Positions 1 through 14,307 of a DNA stretch of 64,000 nt are shown one piece after another. Source of the DNA: Nymphaea colorata (lineage: Eukaryota; Streptophyta; Magnoliopsida; Nymphaeales; Nymphaeaceae); NCBI RefSeq assembly GCF_008831285.2, contig NC_045151.1, positions 2,537,544-2,601,543 of the forward strand, in the 5' to 3' direction. The notes under the pieces were generated by a model. The model saw nothing but the letters and a program-made list of their open reading frames with translations, was not told where the DNA came from and made no database searches. Within the stretch, counting starts at the first letter, position 1. Every line of letters starts with the position of its first letter. A program made the translations under genes and the position numbers.

Positions 1-317
1 AGGTCAACGGCCAGGTCGACACCGCACTGTGGGCAGGCAAATCGGGCTAGCCCGTGAGGGACGTTGAGGAGGGCTTTGCAGTGGGCGCAGGGAAGCTGGA
101 TCTTCGTCGGGTCGATGCCCTGTGGCGCGGCGCCGGCAGCAGCGGCAGAGCCGCGGCCGCCCTTGGACAGGAGCTCAGGCGGGAGCATCTGAGGGAGCTT
201 GCACCTGGGGCAGCTAAACTCATTGATCCCCGCGGGAACGTTCAGGATTTCCCGGCAGCCGGAACACCGTACCTGACATCCGAGCCCCGCGCCAGACGGA
301 GATGGGGAGCTCACCAT
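1..317 (-). CDS. FGT1: FORGETTER1 / strawberry-notch-like protein, N-terminal exon (partial)
   Basis: The minus-strand frame opens with ATG at 317-315 and stays open to the window edge, giving the first 105 residues. Two LSD1-type zinc-binding modules are visible: C18-x2-C21 with C36-x2-C39, and C77-x2-C80 with C95-x2-C98. Between them are the segment LPQMLPPELL and the strongly conserved block GIDPTKIQLPC, followed by LLNVPHGLARF. This order matches the N-terminus of plant FORGETTER1, a strawberry-notch-family nuclear coactivator that in Arabidopsis supports heat-stress memory through chromatin remodellers. The helicase-like part would lie beyond position 1. A short alanine- and glycine-rich linker (about residues 53-65) is specific to this copy. 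The identification rests only on the zinc modules and their linker, because the body of the protein is not in the window. Confidence 0.82.
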   Translation of the reverse strand, partial: MVSSPSPSGAGLGCQVRCSGCREILNVPAGINEFSCPRCKLPQMLPPELLSKGGRGSAAAAGAAPQGIDPTKIQLPCAHCKALLNVPHGLARFACPQCGVDLAVD

Positions 318-1465
318 TCTCTCTCCCTCTCTCTTTCCTCCCTCTCCTGACAGGATGGCGGGAGTTGCAGGAAGAAAATGGGGAAATTTTAGACGAGGGA
401 GACGTCGAGAGGGCCAGACCGAGTCTTTCCTCTTTTTCAACCTATACGCTCCCCCATCCTCTTGTAATGACGGTGAACACGTGATTACGCGAACATGAAT
501 GCGGGCCCTGCTTTGACGCCACCTCTAATTCTTAGAAGGAATTATACTTCATCCTGAACGTGGCAGAAGGCCGCTTGTTGACTTGTTTTGAGAGCTACCT
601 TTTGAAAAATGCCAAGTGTCACTGTGGGAGAGGGTAGGCTGCCTTCGAAGAATTGAAAGTTCATCACCCATTTCGAGAAGTGTCGCTAATGAAGCTCATG
701 ATCACGAAGGCATGAGAAGGAAAGAACATTCTACTGATAAAGTTTAGTACCTCAGATACATAAGAAATTCGGAGAATTCCGACTTCATTTTCGAAGATAA
801 GGTAGTTAACATCATGTTCATGTCAAAACGAGACTGCGATCTTAAGTTTCTTAGCAAACTCTTGCTTCGTTAACTCTAAACATAGCCATCTATACAATGT
901 AATGTTAAATAAGATGCTATGAAATTATTGTGCTCTTCAATCAGATGTTCATGAATCATATGTTTGAGTAATGTCGTGCATTCATTTAGGATATATGATA
1001 TGACTATAGATGTTTTAGATTCAGCAAGTGCTTGACATAGACAAACTTATATGAACACATGTTTTAAGAGCACAACGTTCTTATCAAGTACCCTAGGAGG
1101 TTTCAAGTTCACATTGAATTCAATCTTCACCAAATTCGACTTTGTGTCTTACCACATTCGGATTTGAGCTCCAATTGACACCCTGACCATATGTTGAGCT
1201 TGATCTTTCGTCCAATCCCAGTCTGGAACGGGCGCATGCTAATTTCCAATGCAATTGGTAATCAGGTTTGAATTGTTTTACTTCCATATCTGAACAATGA
1301 AATCAAAATCGAATGAATAATACATCTAATCTATTTATATTCCTACTTGAGTGCTGCGTGGTAAGCGTGTCTAATTGAATTAGACATAGTGGCAGACTTT
1401 CGTGACTTTTTACTTGATATCCATCTAAATGAAGTTTTAAAAAAGCAAATGTTAGAAGGAAAATT

Positions 1466-1526
<61 letters not shown>

Positions 1527-3981
1527 GCCACGGCAGTGTTGGGTGTGGGCTACTAGGCCACAACAAACTCATTAAAATTTTCATTGAAAGACTTAAAATC
1601 ACAACATGATAACTAAAAAATTTAGCTACTCCAGGCCTAAGTTGGTGACTCAAGTGTCCTTCAACCAGAAAATCCTAGCTCCGCCATGAGCCACGGCCCA
1701 ACTCACTATAACAACACGTTTGCTCTTACTTTTAATGCATTTGTTATAACCTAACTTATTTTGTGACATCATGGATATGACATTTCCCCAAAACAAATCC
1801 CCTCATTGGAGGATATTTTAATAAACCTTCAACACACGAAAATATATTTGCAGAAAGCCATGGAGAGATCATAATTCATTGCCCGTGTTAAAAACAGGGA
1901 TAAGGATGATGCCCACTACACTAGCTAGTAGGAATGTGTTTGAATGGTGGGGAAAGTGATCTGAAACGTGTGTTCATAACATGTTTGAGAGCGTCCCGCG
2001 ACATCTTCCAATACCATTTTCTTGTGACGATTTCAAACATTTTGTCTCCTCCTGAAGGTGCGACAGAAAGAGGGTGAGTGTATACCTAGATAAAAAATTT
2101 GTCTCTCTTTCAATTGTCATGCTGAACTTCTGGGGCGCCGGTGTTCGAGATCAGGCTCAATGTGGAGGATCACGTGGAAACGTTTGGTCTTCACATGTAC
2201 CAGAGCAAATGGATTGGCTACGGTATAAGGGTTTTCCAAATCACAGGGCACCATATCCTTATTAGATCCCTTCAATGTCGACAATGTTCGTTCTGTATGG
2301 TCCATGTTCTGTTCTTCTTCCTTCATTTTTTTCGGAAAGCCTGTTCTCATCCTGTATCATTTGCTCCCGGACCTCTGGGTGACCTTGAGCCATAGTTGGC
2401 AAACTCGCTAATCCATGTCAGCTAAGATCATCCATTTACTGAGCCAGAATCATTTAATTACATGTTTTTTTTTGTCGTGCATTGCTGAATGTTGAGTTTG
2501 TTATTTTTTGAATCGATGAATATTACAAACTGTACTAAATGTACATAAATAATCATATTCAGATTTAATTGATGAAAAATCAAACGTGAAGTCCTGATAA
2601 ACTTACTTTCCTCATAAATTTATAGAAAAAATATACTATAAAAAATGATAACCTTACCCAGCAGAACCATCAAATAAACTCTTTGACATGGTGACACAGT
2701 CTTCACTTGATCTGAGTCAGAGTCATGAGTTTGTCAACTGTGGTTTGAGCTGATCATGTTGAGGATATCACAGAGGGTTTGTTTTGTACCTGGTTCATGA
2801 TCGACTTTCGCAACCATTGTCATGCGGCCGTGAATCTGCATCAGAGGCCTGCTGTTGACAATAACTTGCTCATTCCTTAATAGCAAATTGTGCAAGTTGA
2901 TGGCCATTATAGTTTGTTACAGTCAATTTGCATGGGTTGTGATACTGCTTAAAAGACAACAAGCAATTTTAGGCTTCATCAGAGTCAATTCAACCCTAAT
3001 AAGAACATGGTTAGTTGCATGCCAAAGTCAGGTCCTACCAAACAAGCCTCACATGGGCTGCATAAAAGAGCTACCGGCTTCGTATATGTGGAGTACGAAG
3101 GGACGGCGTCTCACACAATTTCACATGTTCTATTGGGACATAGGATACTAGATGGAGTACAGTCTGTAGAAAACCTACAAAGCACATGGTTACAAATTAT
3201 TCTGTTTTTTTACCGAGTAGACGGTAGCAGAACATAGAGAGGGGCTTTAATATATACCCTACAATTTAATGAGATGAATGGCAGTTTAAGTATTACACTG
3301 CACACATGCACGAGTCTGAATTTATTATTAAGACAGACATGGAATTAAACATGGACAAGTTACCAAATCATTCCGCCAACTTCGAAATAAGAAGTCACTT
3401 CCTAATTTCAGCATTAAAATCTATTGATTCACCATTAACTACAAGGGGGTCAAATAAAATGGTAGTAGGACTACGATAAGTAATATCATACATCAAATAC
3501 ATTTTACCATCACCGCATTTAGAGGAGGAGGCTCGTAAACCCTTATATGATACTTTGCCTCTTCATGCAGAATTGCATCCGAGGATGCTTCTAGTCACAT
3601 TACTACCGTGTCACGATGGCCATGTAGAGAAACGGCAGCATCACATGTCACTTCTAGTGCATCTGTTGTCTGCGTGCATGTGCAGGAAACTAAGTAATCA
3701 AACAGCCAACTCAGTTTCAATCAAGAATTAGATTACGTATACAAGTAATTTTTTTATTCAAAAGCATGCTTACTTTGCTGAATTTTACAAAGTGAGATAC
3801 ATCAGTGGTTTTCCTGACCACTCAAATATAAAAGTTACAATTGAGAAAAGGGGATGATAAACACCGGCGATACAGGCTGCAAGTCCCAATTAAGAAGGAA
3901 CCCTTCGGCACATAAAGGCTTCGAAACAGCATGAAGAGAAATCGCACAAACAAATCCTTAACTCCATAAATTAAGATTTAG
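318..3981. other. Intergenic region between FGT1 and ISCA2
   Basis: No supportable gene was seen here. The 5' flank of FGT1 (about 318-350) is CT-rich, as in many plant 5' UTRs. The rest is AT-rich with scattered stops. A short open stretch on both strands near 2117-2395 has no family features and was not accepted. Confidence 0.5.
1466..1522. repeat. Compound (CA)n(TA)n microsatellite
   Basis: About 13 CA repeats run directly into about 15 TA repeats. It accounts for the tyrosine/isoleucine/valine/cysteine repeats in open frames here. Confidence 0.95.
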
Positions 3982-6900
3982 CTACTTAACCATAAATGAG
4001 CTTTTGCAACTACAGCCACCAACGGCACTTGGGTTTGTCGTCACCTGAAAGGAAAAAAGAAGAAATAAAGCAAGTAAAACACAAGTAGATCATGTGCACA
4101 ATGCATCAGGACATCATTCAGCAGATAAAGCTTCATTTTTCAAACTAATGCCAAACCACATTCAACATTATTCTTGACAAAGCACAAAAAGTAGGTTCCC
4201 ACCTACAACCATAACTAGTTGAGAGAGAATTCTGCATCCTCTTAACATACTAATGCATTGGCTAATCTCTGTGCCTGTCAGGACAACTGAAAGATTCTTC
4301 AACACCCCTTCTCAATCACTTTTAGGATCTAGAGCTATATGTTCACAACCTTCTCTTCCAAATCCACTTAATCATGTAGTGCTACCTTGGAAGTTGGAAC
4401 TCTATCTCAGACACCTTCTCACTCTCTCTCGCAGGTGTATGAATGCACACACATAAACAGATATTAGTGGTGTCATCTCACACATGTGGAGGCAGGATTA
4501 ATAGGTTGCTTTTTTTTTTCCGACTTCAAAAGATATCCCTGCACTGTTTCCATTTATTTTAAAACTCAAGTCAGTAAGGATTTTGTGATGCAAACATGGC
4601 TGATGATGCATTCAATGTCCTGATGCGAGCCAACAAAAGAACACCATGATTAGTAAGGAAAGCACTTTTCCCTTAAACTGGCATCTGATTGGGGCAATTT
4701 TCTCATCTTGAACTGTCAAATCATAAAAGTAACCAGGCACTTTCTCATCTTGAACAGGAAATAGTAGAAGTGATTGTGCCAAGCCATCAACAACCACAAT
4801 CAATGATGCAAGTAATCAAGCGAGCAATAAGTTATCAAATAAAGTACCTCCTTGTAAAATCCGACCAAAGCACAGGCAACTTGTGAGCATGTTCATGTCA
4901 TCTAAGATAATTGAAAAATGGTGCTTATATATCTTATTACTTGAGACATAGACGACACTCATGTAAGGTCCACCAAAATTGAATATCTTAAAAGACCATA
5001 ATCCAAATTCTAAACCCAATTTGAACAGTACTAGGGTCATTAGAAGGGGAAGGGGGGAGCATGCCTTGAGATGCCCATGAAATCTCCTTATTTTTTATTA
5101 CCTCAAACGATTACCTTTTTTATAAGAAGAGGACCATTAGGCATTAAGTTGGATACAGGAATGCCAAGTTTAATGGCTTGTTGAAGATTAATGTAACACC
5201 AGCCACACTTAATTTGGATAAATGAGCCGCATGGCAAGTTCAGATCTTATTCATTGGCAGATTCAAGCCTGAAACTACTTAACAAACCCAGTCTAAGCTT
5301 GAACAAGCCAAACTTGGTATGAGACCTGGACAAGAGTTGGGTTTTGCAGAACCCTAGGCTAAAAGATCTAGTTTATTGTACCACAAACAGTCTTTTGGTG
5401 AACTGTGGTACAAAAGTTTACATGCTGAACTGTAGTATACAAGTTTACTTCCAAATGCTAGCCATTCATCTTCCCACTTCTGCTTAACCATGTTTAGTCA
5501 TGCAAAATTGCACGTCATAGAAACTCAAGTCCTAACCAAAACAATAGTGAGAACACAAGATCTAAAGTATATTATCAATACTAACTGCTCGAACTGAGAG
5601 GTTCACTTATCCATGTCAAGATGCATTTATAAAGTTTCAGATGTTGCAAGACCACCATAAATTTCTTTCTATAGAAAGACAAAAAGATGGACAAATTGTA
5701 TGACTGTGTTTATCTCCTTTGTTTTTAACCTTATCCTAAGAAGAAGAACTAAGGATTTCTAGGTACTCTTCTATTCATTTTCATCCACCCTTGACACAAG
5801 CCTGCATATCAGTGTAATAAAATGGTTTCACTTAGCCTACTTCATGCACAAAATGAGAAATGAAAAATATAAAGAGGCTTCTCAAACTAGGAAGTGAAAA
5901 CCACAAATTTTGACTCAACTGTTCTCTCTCCTGATTGACCCTCTTGTTTTACCTTTCAAATGAGAATGCATGACATTTCCCCTCCCTTTCCACATCTTGA
6001 ATTCAGGTAAGGTAAAAAATTAGGGTTTTTCATACATTAAATGGATTCATTGAAGATCATTAAATCGATAGCACACTGTCATAACCAAATGAGGAAAAAA
6101 GTAAGATATTAAGATGCTGTCTGTAGCAAAACACATGGAAGCACGTTCCACCATGCAAGTTTAGTAGATATTTATATAGGAGTCATTTCTTAATCTGCAG
6201 TAAATAGTCATAGATAAATATGCCATCCGGATTTGTCCATCTATGTTGCATGTAAATAGTTACAAGTGGACAGTAACACAACAGATAATATGAAATACAT
6301 CAGATCCTGGAACCTAGAATTATCAAACACAATAAAATTCTGCAACAATTTGGGCTAGAAGAGTGAACGAACCAGGAAAGCAGACCGGATGAGCTCCTCT
6401 ACATAGTCAACAGTAGCACCCTTAACAAAGTCATATGAGATGTTATCGACCACCAATTTCATACCATCCTTCTCGAAAGTTCTGCATCAGAGACATTGGA
6501 TGAGAAATAAAATGACGGCCCTTGAAACGGCAAAGCTATCTTTTGATGGACATTCTTTATTCTAACAGATGAACACTGTAATACATTTTGATCGTAATAC
6601 ATAAGCACTATATCATAATTTGGCGTCTGTGTGCATGCCAGCATGTATGCTTGCATGTAAACGTGATTAGCTGAGATACAGATCTGCATTGGATAACAAG
6701 AATGCAGACAGAGCTACATGCTAGGTGTTCTGCTGAATGAGAAAACATAACAGGTACAAAGTTCCAATAACTTCCTGGTTAGTGTAGCATCAGCAGTTCA
6801 CTAGAAAGCCAAACAAGGAAATTTGTGGCTAGAGTGGTGTTGCACATGCGACACTAGGTAAACTAATATTAATCTTGTGCATCGATTAGTTGCAAGACTA

Positions 6901-8781
6901 GGTAAACTGATATCGATCTTGCACATCGATTAGTGAGAAAAACTTCATTCACCCTGCTTCTTTATTCATCGGAAAAACCGATTCCTTACTTTTACATTTT
7001 CTGTTGGATTTGACCATCCAAATGTGATCAACATGCTTAGGTAGAGAACTGCTGCACTTTAATCACATGATCTGATCATGTAGAATGTCTATAGGCTTTT
7101 CCATGGGCTTAAAAATTTTGACAGCCTGCGATGCATCAACTTTTCATTCCTTGAAGAATTATATTTTTACATTGGAAAAGCATAATCCATGGGCCAATCT
7201 CTGCTAATTAGTGAAGGTGAGCATTCACATTCGTAATCACAACCTGGTCTTATGAGTTTCAACTACAATCATGCAATAATTTGAAAATACCTCCAATAAC
7301 ATTGCCAATTTGAAGCTTCCCCATAATAATTGGAAGTTCTTGCATGACATTTAACATATCGTTCCAAATTATTATTGCAGTAATATCATGATATTATGAC
7401 TTAATTTATGAAACAATACTTGAAAAGATGTTTTTTACACATTTTGAGCATAACAGGTCCCCCGGTTTATTTGCTTGATGTTTGAAAACCTTTGTAATGT
7501 CTTTTTCTCTTATGTGTGTGGAAGCAGAACTACCAATATATCATATTTATTCTATACCCGCTTTGAAAATTTTTATGAATTTTTATTTTTAATTCTTCTG
7601 GGAATTTCCTGAGGAAAGCCAATTTTAGAAATAAAGTCTGGAGGAAAACCAACTCGAGGAATTGTCAAGAACAATGTCAGTAACTTCAGTTTCAACTTTT
7701 AACTATGCACATGAACCGGAAATGACTAATTCATGTCTTCCTTATTTAAACAAACTCAAATATAAAAAATACGAAAGACACTGCATTAAATGCTTTTATC
7801 AAGTTAATGTCTGATGTTATATCGAACGCATCTTCTTTGCTATTGCATCTTGTGCTATAAACACTATCACGTGCATGACTACGTGCTCTTGAGCATTCCT
7901 AAATGCACATTGTTAATCGACATTTACTTGTAACTACCCTACCCTGTAAAGGAAAGGAAGACCTAGTACCCCCAGCTCGATTGCCTTCACGAGCTTGAAA
8001 TAGAATGGGAATACAAGAAGATGAGCTTCTAAATTTTAAATTTGAAGGAACAGGAGGTACCTGTCATCAGGGTTTTTCTTGTCATCAAGGAGGAAAACAT
8101 ACTGAAATCCCGAACACCCACCAGTCTCAATACTTAGACGAAGCATTTTACCGTCCACTAGCTCGCCCTTGGCATGCAGCTCTTTCAATCTCTGGAAGTA
8201 TGCCGAACTTGCGTGTTAGAAATTGAAATAACGAAATGAACGCAACAAGAGAAAAAAAATTGACGAGTAAAAAAAGGACCTCAAGAAAATAATCCTCTTA
8301 GCAACGCATGGCTGCAAAGAGTTGCAATTTCGATTAGCTTACGGAGAACATTAGTAAATAAGCAACACACAAATTCAGAGTTCCCCTAACTTCCACGAAG
8401 TCTCCCGCATAACTGTGAAAACGATGGCCGCAAACTAATTCAATGACCAAAAATCGGTTTCCAATTTTACAGGGCACTTTTTTTGCAATAGAAGGCAAAA
8501 GAAAGTGGTTGGCAGCGGGAAGATAATTCAAAGGCTGAAACACAAGAATTGAACGGTGAAACGAACGGCAAGCGAGATTTGAAGCCTACTCGAACACAGT
8601 TGTCTGTAAGGTGGATAGCGTCGGAAGAGTCTTCCGGGATGGTGGAGGTGGCGGTGGCGCTACAGAAGGCCCTTAATGTCGGTTGCAGAAAGAGCACAGC
8701 GGGATTGGCGAGCGTAGATGACGATGGATCGGTCGATCTCAAAAGACGTGGCGCAAGCCGGCGAAGCAGAGACGATGACAT
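3982..8781 (-). CDS. ISCA2: Mitochondrial iron-sulfur assembly protein IscA-like 2 (four exons)
   Basis: Exons on the minus strand are 8781-8590, 8191-8061, 6481-6373 and 4044-3982. All introns are GT-AG, every junction is in phase, and the product is 164 residues. A-type carriers of this family help mature [4Fe-4S] clusters in mitochondria. The domain covers about residues 56-164 and keeps the three cluster-binding cysteines: C90 in [10 protein letters not shown], and C155 and C157 in [10 protein letters not shown]. The first about 45 residues are rich in Arg, Ser and Leu without acids, as in a mitochondrial presequence. I chose ATG 8781 because the presequence starts there; an in-frame ATG at 8910 would add 43 residues. 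Intron 2 (8060-6482) and intron 3 (6372-4045) are long and AT-rich. Length and motifs match plant ISCA2, so only the start and subcellular site are inferred. Confidence 0.9.
6851..6934. repeat. Tandem duplication, 44 bp period, in ISCA2 intron 2
   Basis: Two imperfect copies (6851-6890 and 6895-6934) share CTAGGTAAACT and CATCGATTAGT. It lies inside the intron and has no visible effect on the splice sites. Confidence 0.8.
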
Positions 8782-11700
8782 CCCTCCTCCCTCGTTCTCT
8801 TGCTCTGTGCACGCTTGCTTAATGACTTCGACGAGTCTGGCCCTGATAAAACTGGTCCGTAATCGGATCAGAATCGAAGAACTTTCACAGGCCGCCCGAT
8901 CCATATTCAATATTTTTTTTCAAAGTTTATTGTATAATAAAAGATTTTCATTTTGTTTTTTTTTTTTTTTTAACTCAAATAGAGCTTCATCTCCTCAATT
9001 CAGCGTTGTAAAAATTGGTTATTATGAATCTGCCAAAAAAAAAAGGTAAAATCAACCATTTGTTGAAAGGGTAAATAGAAAATTACATGAATTATTCCTA
9101 AAATATTTAAAAATTGTCCCGTGGCATTGAATCAAACATGTTTGCTATCAATTTTGATGTAGATTGGTTAATTCATACTAGAATTGGAGGGATATAGGAT
9201 TAAATGCCCTTATATAAGGAGGGTGATTTGTGCCTCACGCCATTTCACTTTGAGATGGTGAAACGACTCTCGAAAGAAACCCTAGACTCTAAAGGGATGA
9301 GGAAGAGAGAGGCTTCGACCTTCACTTGAGCAATGATATTAGCTTTTCTATTCATACAAACCAATAAAGATAATGTACCTTAAATATATAAGGAGTTGGG
9401 AGGAAACTTTAGCTTTCTATGAGGCAATGAGTCTCCCTCGTGCACCGGAAGAAAGGGATTCCCCCATTTGACATCAGAGGAAAGGAGAGGATAAATCTAT
9501 GGCTCCCCTTGCATAGATATCTTCAAAACGATGGACACTTCAATGGTAAACAATTGACTTATTCCTCCATATGTGGAGTCCGTCTATTACACTAGAGATC
9601 AGTCGAATCACATTCCTAAACAAGACAAATCATTAGTCACAATGACAGTAAGCCAGAAAGTTGAAAAAAATAGTATTGCAGGAAGTTATATCAAAGAAAT
9701 AAACTGATGAACAAAACTAAAAGAGCCATTATCAACTTGTAGGTATCTCAGCATGCCTTTTTGCTGTTGTTCAAAATTGTGCCGGATTTCCAATATCATG
9801 TTATTAATGCAAGTTTAAAACTTGTTGGGTAAGTAAGAAGAGTATTTTGTCCTACCAGCCAACAAAAGGGCCGAAACCTTCACCATTTCCACCATTCGTG
9901 GTCTGCTTTTGGTGCCATTGATAAGGCGCCATATATATGCCTCAGCTTAATCAGTCATCCTCTTTTACAACACAGGAAGTTGGTGCCTTAGTGATTCGAA
10001 ACATACGGAAACTGACTGCCTAGCAGTCCCAACCCTACCTATTGTGTCAACCCCTTCGGAGATAGTGCATGTTCAAGACTTGATCTTAATGATTTTACAA
10101 TGGGAGATGGTTACCCAAACGGTTGGACATACCTACGAGTTCACTTGGTTAGGAGATGTGGAGACAAAGAGGCATTAGCAACACAACAACAAATATGAGA
10201 TTGTCTAAGATCCATTGGCCCCTGGGAACTTCTCTATAGTTTCCAGCAAGTTCAATAGTCTAGTTTTTGTATCTTTGTTTTGTTTCTCATTGTTCTAGGA
10301 TCAAATTTAGGTTGTCTAGGATATGTAGGGCATGTTTAGAATCTTGTTCACTCAAAAAACTATAAACTTTTACTTGATAAAAATCAGATCTTAGCATTTT
10401 ATTTCCAAACTTATTGCATAATGTTGTCGAGTTAAAATATCACATAATCTGTAGGTTCTTCTTTTTAATCAAAGTTGAGTTTTTTCTATTAAATGACTAC
10501 TTTTAGAAGTTCCATGAGAAAGAAAGCTTAAAGATCCAAATTATTGATTGCGTTTTAAAAAACTATAAGAGATTTTTTGGAAAAATTCCATAGCGATTGG
10601 AAAATTGTGATGCACATTATTTTATTGTTTCACTAGTGTCATGTTACTTCTTAAGTGGGCCAAGATTTGACTACAAATGAGATATAAGTAAACTATATTT
10701 TACCACTAATGATGCATGAAATACATTATATTCTTCTCATAATATATATATATATATATATCCATTGTTTAGTATTTTTACACTCATGTTTATGCAGTTC
10801 AAATTCATTAAAATCAAAGTTAGAGCAGACATTTTGAAGCAAAAACAATGAAGTAAGGGTTTTAGGGGCAAAACAATTATTTTTCTTAGGGCCATCCCAA
10901 ATCTAATGGTGCGTGAAATTCACAATTGAAATACCAAAATTGCCCTTTGTGGGACCTTAACCTCATTTCTGCAATTGCTTTAGCGTTTTAAGGCAAATTA
11001 CAAATTCATTTTTGAAAGAAGAGTGATTTTGAACAAATGAAAGTTCTAAATTGGGGTTTTCACCTATAAAACCACCCTTGGAGGATGTGGAATGGTCTCC
11101 TTGTACAAATTTCGAACCACATGTCCTTGCATTTTCCCATTTTTCTAACTTGAATTGCAAATCAAATTACATCTCCCTTCTCATGGAAAAAACAAAATCT
11201 TGTCTAGTGTTTCTTTTCTAAACTCTTAGGATGCGTTTGGATACATGGTTAAAATGGTGTTTTGGAAGTAATATATTGTTTTTCCTCCAAAACGTCGTAA
11301 TGGGTATGTTTGCATGTTTTGTGAAAGCATCATTTTTGCAATTCTAGTAAAAAAACCCGCCTACCAAATTTTTCACTCAAAAACAATGTTTTGATGGGGC
11401 CAAACTGAAGATGAGGCAGGTCACGACTTGCTCTGGAGAGGATGGAGACAATGATAGACAAAATCTATGGTGGATCAAGATGGGGACGAAGATGGACATC
11501 CACAAGGAAGCTAGTTTCAATGACTTTAGGGCAACATTTAGACCATCATTTGATGCTAAAGTGTATGCATTAATCTGGCATACTTTGTTTTGAAGTGCAT
11601 CACCATCTCTATTTTGCTCAATGACCTCACCATGTAGGACTTCGACCAGGTCGACCTCTCATCATTTTAGTGTCTTGTCTCATTCATACTCATCTTTTTT

Positions 11701-11926
11701 AGAGGGGCGAGATGTTGAAATTGAGGGTTTACTTATTTACCGATTAATGTCTTTTGAGCTTTCGATGGTGGATGTGCCCAAAGTTATGAGAACAACATTA
11801 TGGTTTGCCCTCAATTTATGGGGTGAAAAGGTTTGAAGTTATTCCTTTAGTTTCAAGAAATAATTAAATAGAAAATCTTAAAAAATTTTCATTACCATTT
11901 TGTATTATACATTTCTATGTTTCATG
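8782..11926. other. Intergenic region upstream of ISCA2
   Basis: The ISCA2 promoter should lie just above 8781. Beyond it I see AT-rich sequence with a short (TA)n run at 10741-10761 and no gene. The part at 11220-11860 has a few short open frames but no family motif. Confidence 0.45.
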
Positions 11927-12381
11927 TGATGGAGAGAAATTTCTTCATGCATATACAAAAACGAATATGCTCTAAACATGATCATGTTCATGCTAAAACA
12001 TTGAATCAAAGCTTTAACTGTAGTACCTGAATTCATCTGAACAACTAGACAGTGATATCGCAGTAGGATCTTTCAGGGTCTTTGCGGAACACATGCAGTT
12101 TCTCTCAGATGGGGAAGAGACAACCCTAGAAAGCGATGTTTCAAGCAACCGTGCAGGACCCCAGTGACCACTACCCATTTATGTTATGATCAATTACAGA
12201 TTCAACCAATCAAAGAATCTATAATTGCGTACATGTATCTATACATTATAAAATACCTCATACCATATTAAATGATGCGATATCCCAAAACACAATCACT
12301 TAAGTGGATATTTACATTAAGACAGCCACAATGTTTAAAATTCCTCATTGACATATGTTGACCCATCAAATGATCTTTACA
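11927..12381 (-). repeat. 3' LTR of the copia element
   Basis: It runs TGATGGAGAG to CTTTACA on the plus strand and matches 17555-18017 along its length with scattered substitutions and small gaps. Confidence 0.88.
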
Positions 12382-12395
12382 ATCTCCCACTTGGG
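12382..12395 (-). other. Polypurine tract of the copia element
   Basis: On the minus strand this reads CCCAAGTGGGAGAT and lies directly before the 3' LTR. It is the usual plus-strand priming site of plant copia elements. Confidence 0.75.
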
Positions 12396-12769
12396 CCAAA
12401 TATGTCTTTATACATTCAGACATTACATAAAACCTTAGGAGCTCATAACTGCTATCTTATTAAACGTAATCTTTACCAATCTCGTCCATGATCATATCAA
12501 TACAGAACCAAAGTGGCTTTCGCTATATTAAAATTAGCCAAACTTTCAATGATCACAAATGTTGACATAGTCAATGACATAGATCTGGTATGGATGTATA
12601 ACATGAGAATTACATGTAATGTAATTACAACATGTCTATTCTTAATTGGTTCTACTTTAAAACCTTATGAAGATCAAAAAACACAAACACATAATGGAAC
12701 CAAAGAACTTTAAACTATATTTTGCAGAAAACAGAATATGTGTCTATACATAAGAGCAAACAAAATATA

Positions 12770-14200
12770 AACTCCCACTAAACCAGTACATCAACCAAAG
12801 ATGAAACCTCCATACGAACAACATGTTCGTGAAAGACCTTAGGTGTTAAACATTTAATAAACGGATCTACAATTATAGAGTTTGTCCCAATATGCTCTAA
12901 AGACACCTCACTGTTTTGTATCATCTCTAAAACTTAATGTTGATGTGCTTCGACTTTGACAAACTGCGGCTATTATTAGAGTACATGACTGCTGAATTAT
13001 TGTCACACAATAACCTTAGTGGTCTTTGTACACCATTCATAATACGCAACTCCGTGATAAAATTCTGCAACTATAAAGCATGATTGGATGCCTCGTAACA
13101 TGCTATGCTACCGTCTTGGCACACAGTAAAGTCAGAATTTGAATACTCAATGATCTCTAACTGGTCTGACCTCTTATATGTGAGCATAAAATATTTTGTT
13201 CTTTGTAAGTATCTCAATACTCTTTTGGCTGCTTTCCAATGATCCATACCAGAATCTTTTGTTCTTTTGTTCTTGAGTTGGAGATAATTTTCTTCGCATT
13301 CCCTGAAACAAAGTTTTCTGGTTATACTATATATATCATTTCATCAATATCTCCATTTGGAAATGCTGCCTTTACATTTATCTGATGCAACTCTAAGTCA
13401 AAATGAGTCACAAGTGTCATTATGGTCCTGAAAAAGTCTTTCGACAAAACTGAAGAGAAAGTCTCTGTATAATCAATGTCTTTATTTTGAGTAAAACCCT
13501 TTGCGACAAGACTTGTCGTATACCTTTTGATATTTCGTAATGAATCCCTCTTGATTTTAAATATCCATTTACAATGAATGAGTTTTACTTATTCAGGCAA
13601 GGGAACAATGTCCCATAAGTCAGTATCCATCATGAACTTTATTTCCTCATTCATGGCATCTATTCACTTATGAGATTTAAAACTCTTTATCGCTTACTAG
13701 AGGTTAATAGGATCATCTTCCATTAAGCCATATCAACATCATGTTCTTGGAGATAGACAAAATCATTTGAAATTGTACTTCTCATCTTTCAGTGGATCTC
13801 CTCAGTGGCACATCTACTTGATTTTGTTGAGGTTGTTGAGTTTGTTCTTTAGTAGGGAGATCGACATCATTGCTTTCTTCTGAATATATTGATGGAACGA
13901 TGACATGAATGAAGACCTGACTATTGCTTACAACATCTGTATGAGTAGACTAAGGTCCCTCTTCAAGAGCAATGCTTCTAACCTGATCACCTCCCCCAAA
14001 CTCAATATCCTAAAAAAATGGGCATTTCTTGTTTCAAAGAAAGACTTATTGATTGGATTATAAAACTTATAACCCCTTGACCTTTCCGAATATCCAACCA
14101 AATAACAGCTAACCGTCTTAGAGTCAAGTTTTTTTTGTTTGGCCTATATGGCATTGCTTCAGCTGGACATCCCCAAACATAAAAATGCCTCATACTAGTT
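12770..14200 (-). pseudogene. Broken copia reverse transcriptase and RNase H region
   Basis: No long frame survives, but conserved pieces can be read on the minus strand. At 14002-14193 the post-integrase segment HFYVWGCPAEAMPYRPN is followed by a frameshift. Near 13070-13110 the RNase H segment reads VACYEASNHA, and near 12970-13020 it reads LLCDNNSAVMYSNN. These are typical of copia pol. The RT core between 13200 and 14000 is interrupted by many stops. The segment cannot be expressed as one protein. Confidence 0.72.
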
Positions 14201-14307
14201 GTTTTACCTGTTCATAGTTCAAATAGGGTTTTCGGTACTGCTTTTGATGATACTCTATTTATAATATAAGCTGCAGTCTTTAATGCATTTCCCTAGAGGG
14301 ACTCTAG

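Noticed and set aside
1343-1653. Open frames with long Ile-Tyr and Val-Cys repeats
   Set aside because: They are translations of the CA/TA microsatellite.
2117-2395. Open frames on both strands with moderately ordinary composition
   Set aside because: No start context, splice signals or family motif; the two strands look equally good, so neither is supported.
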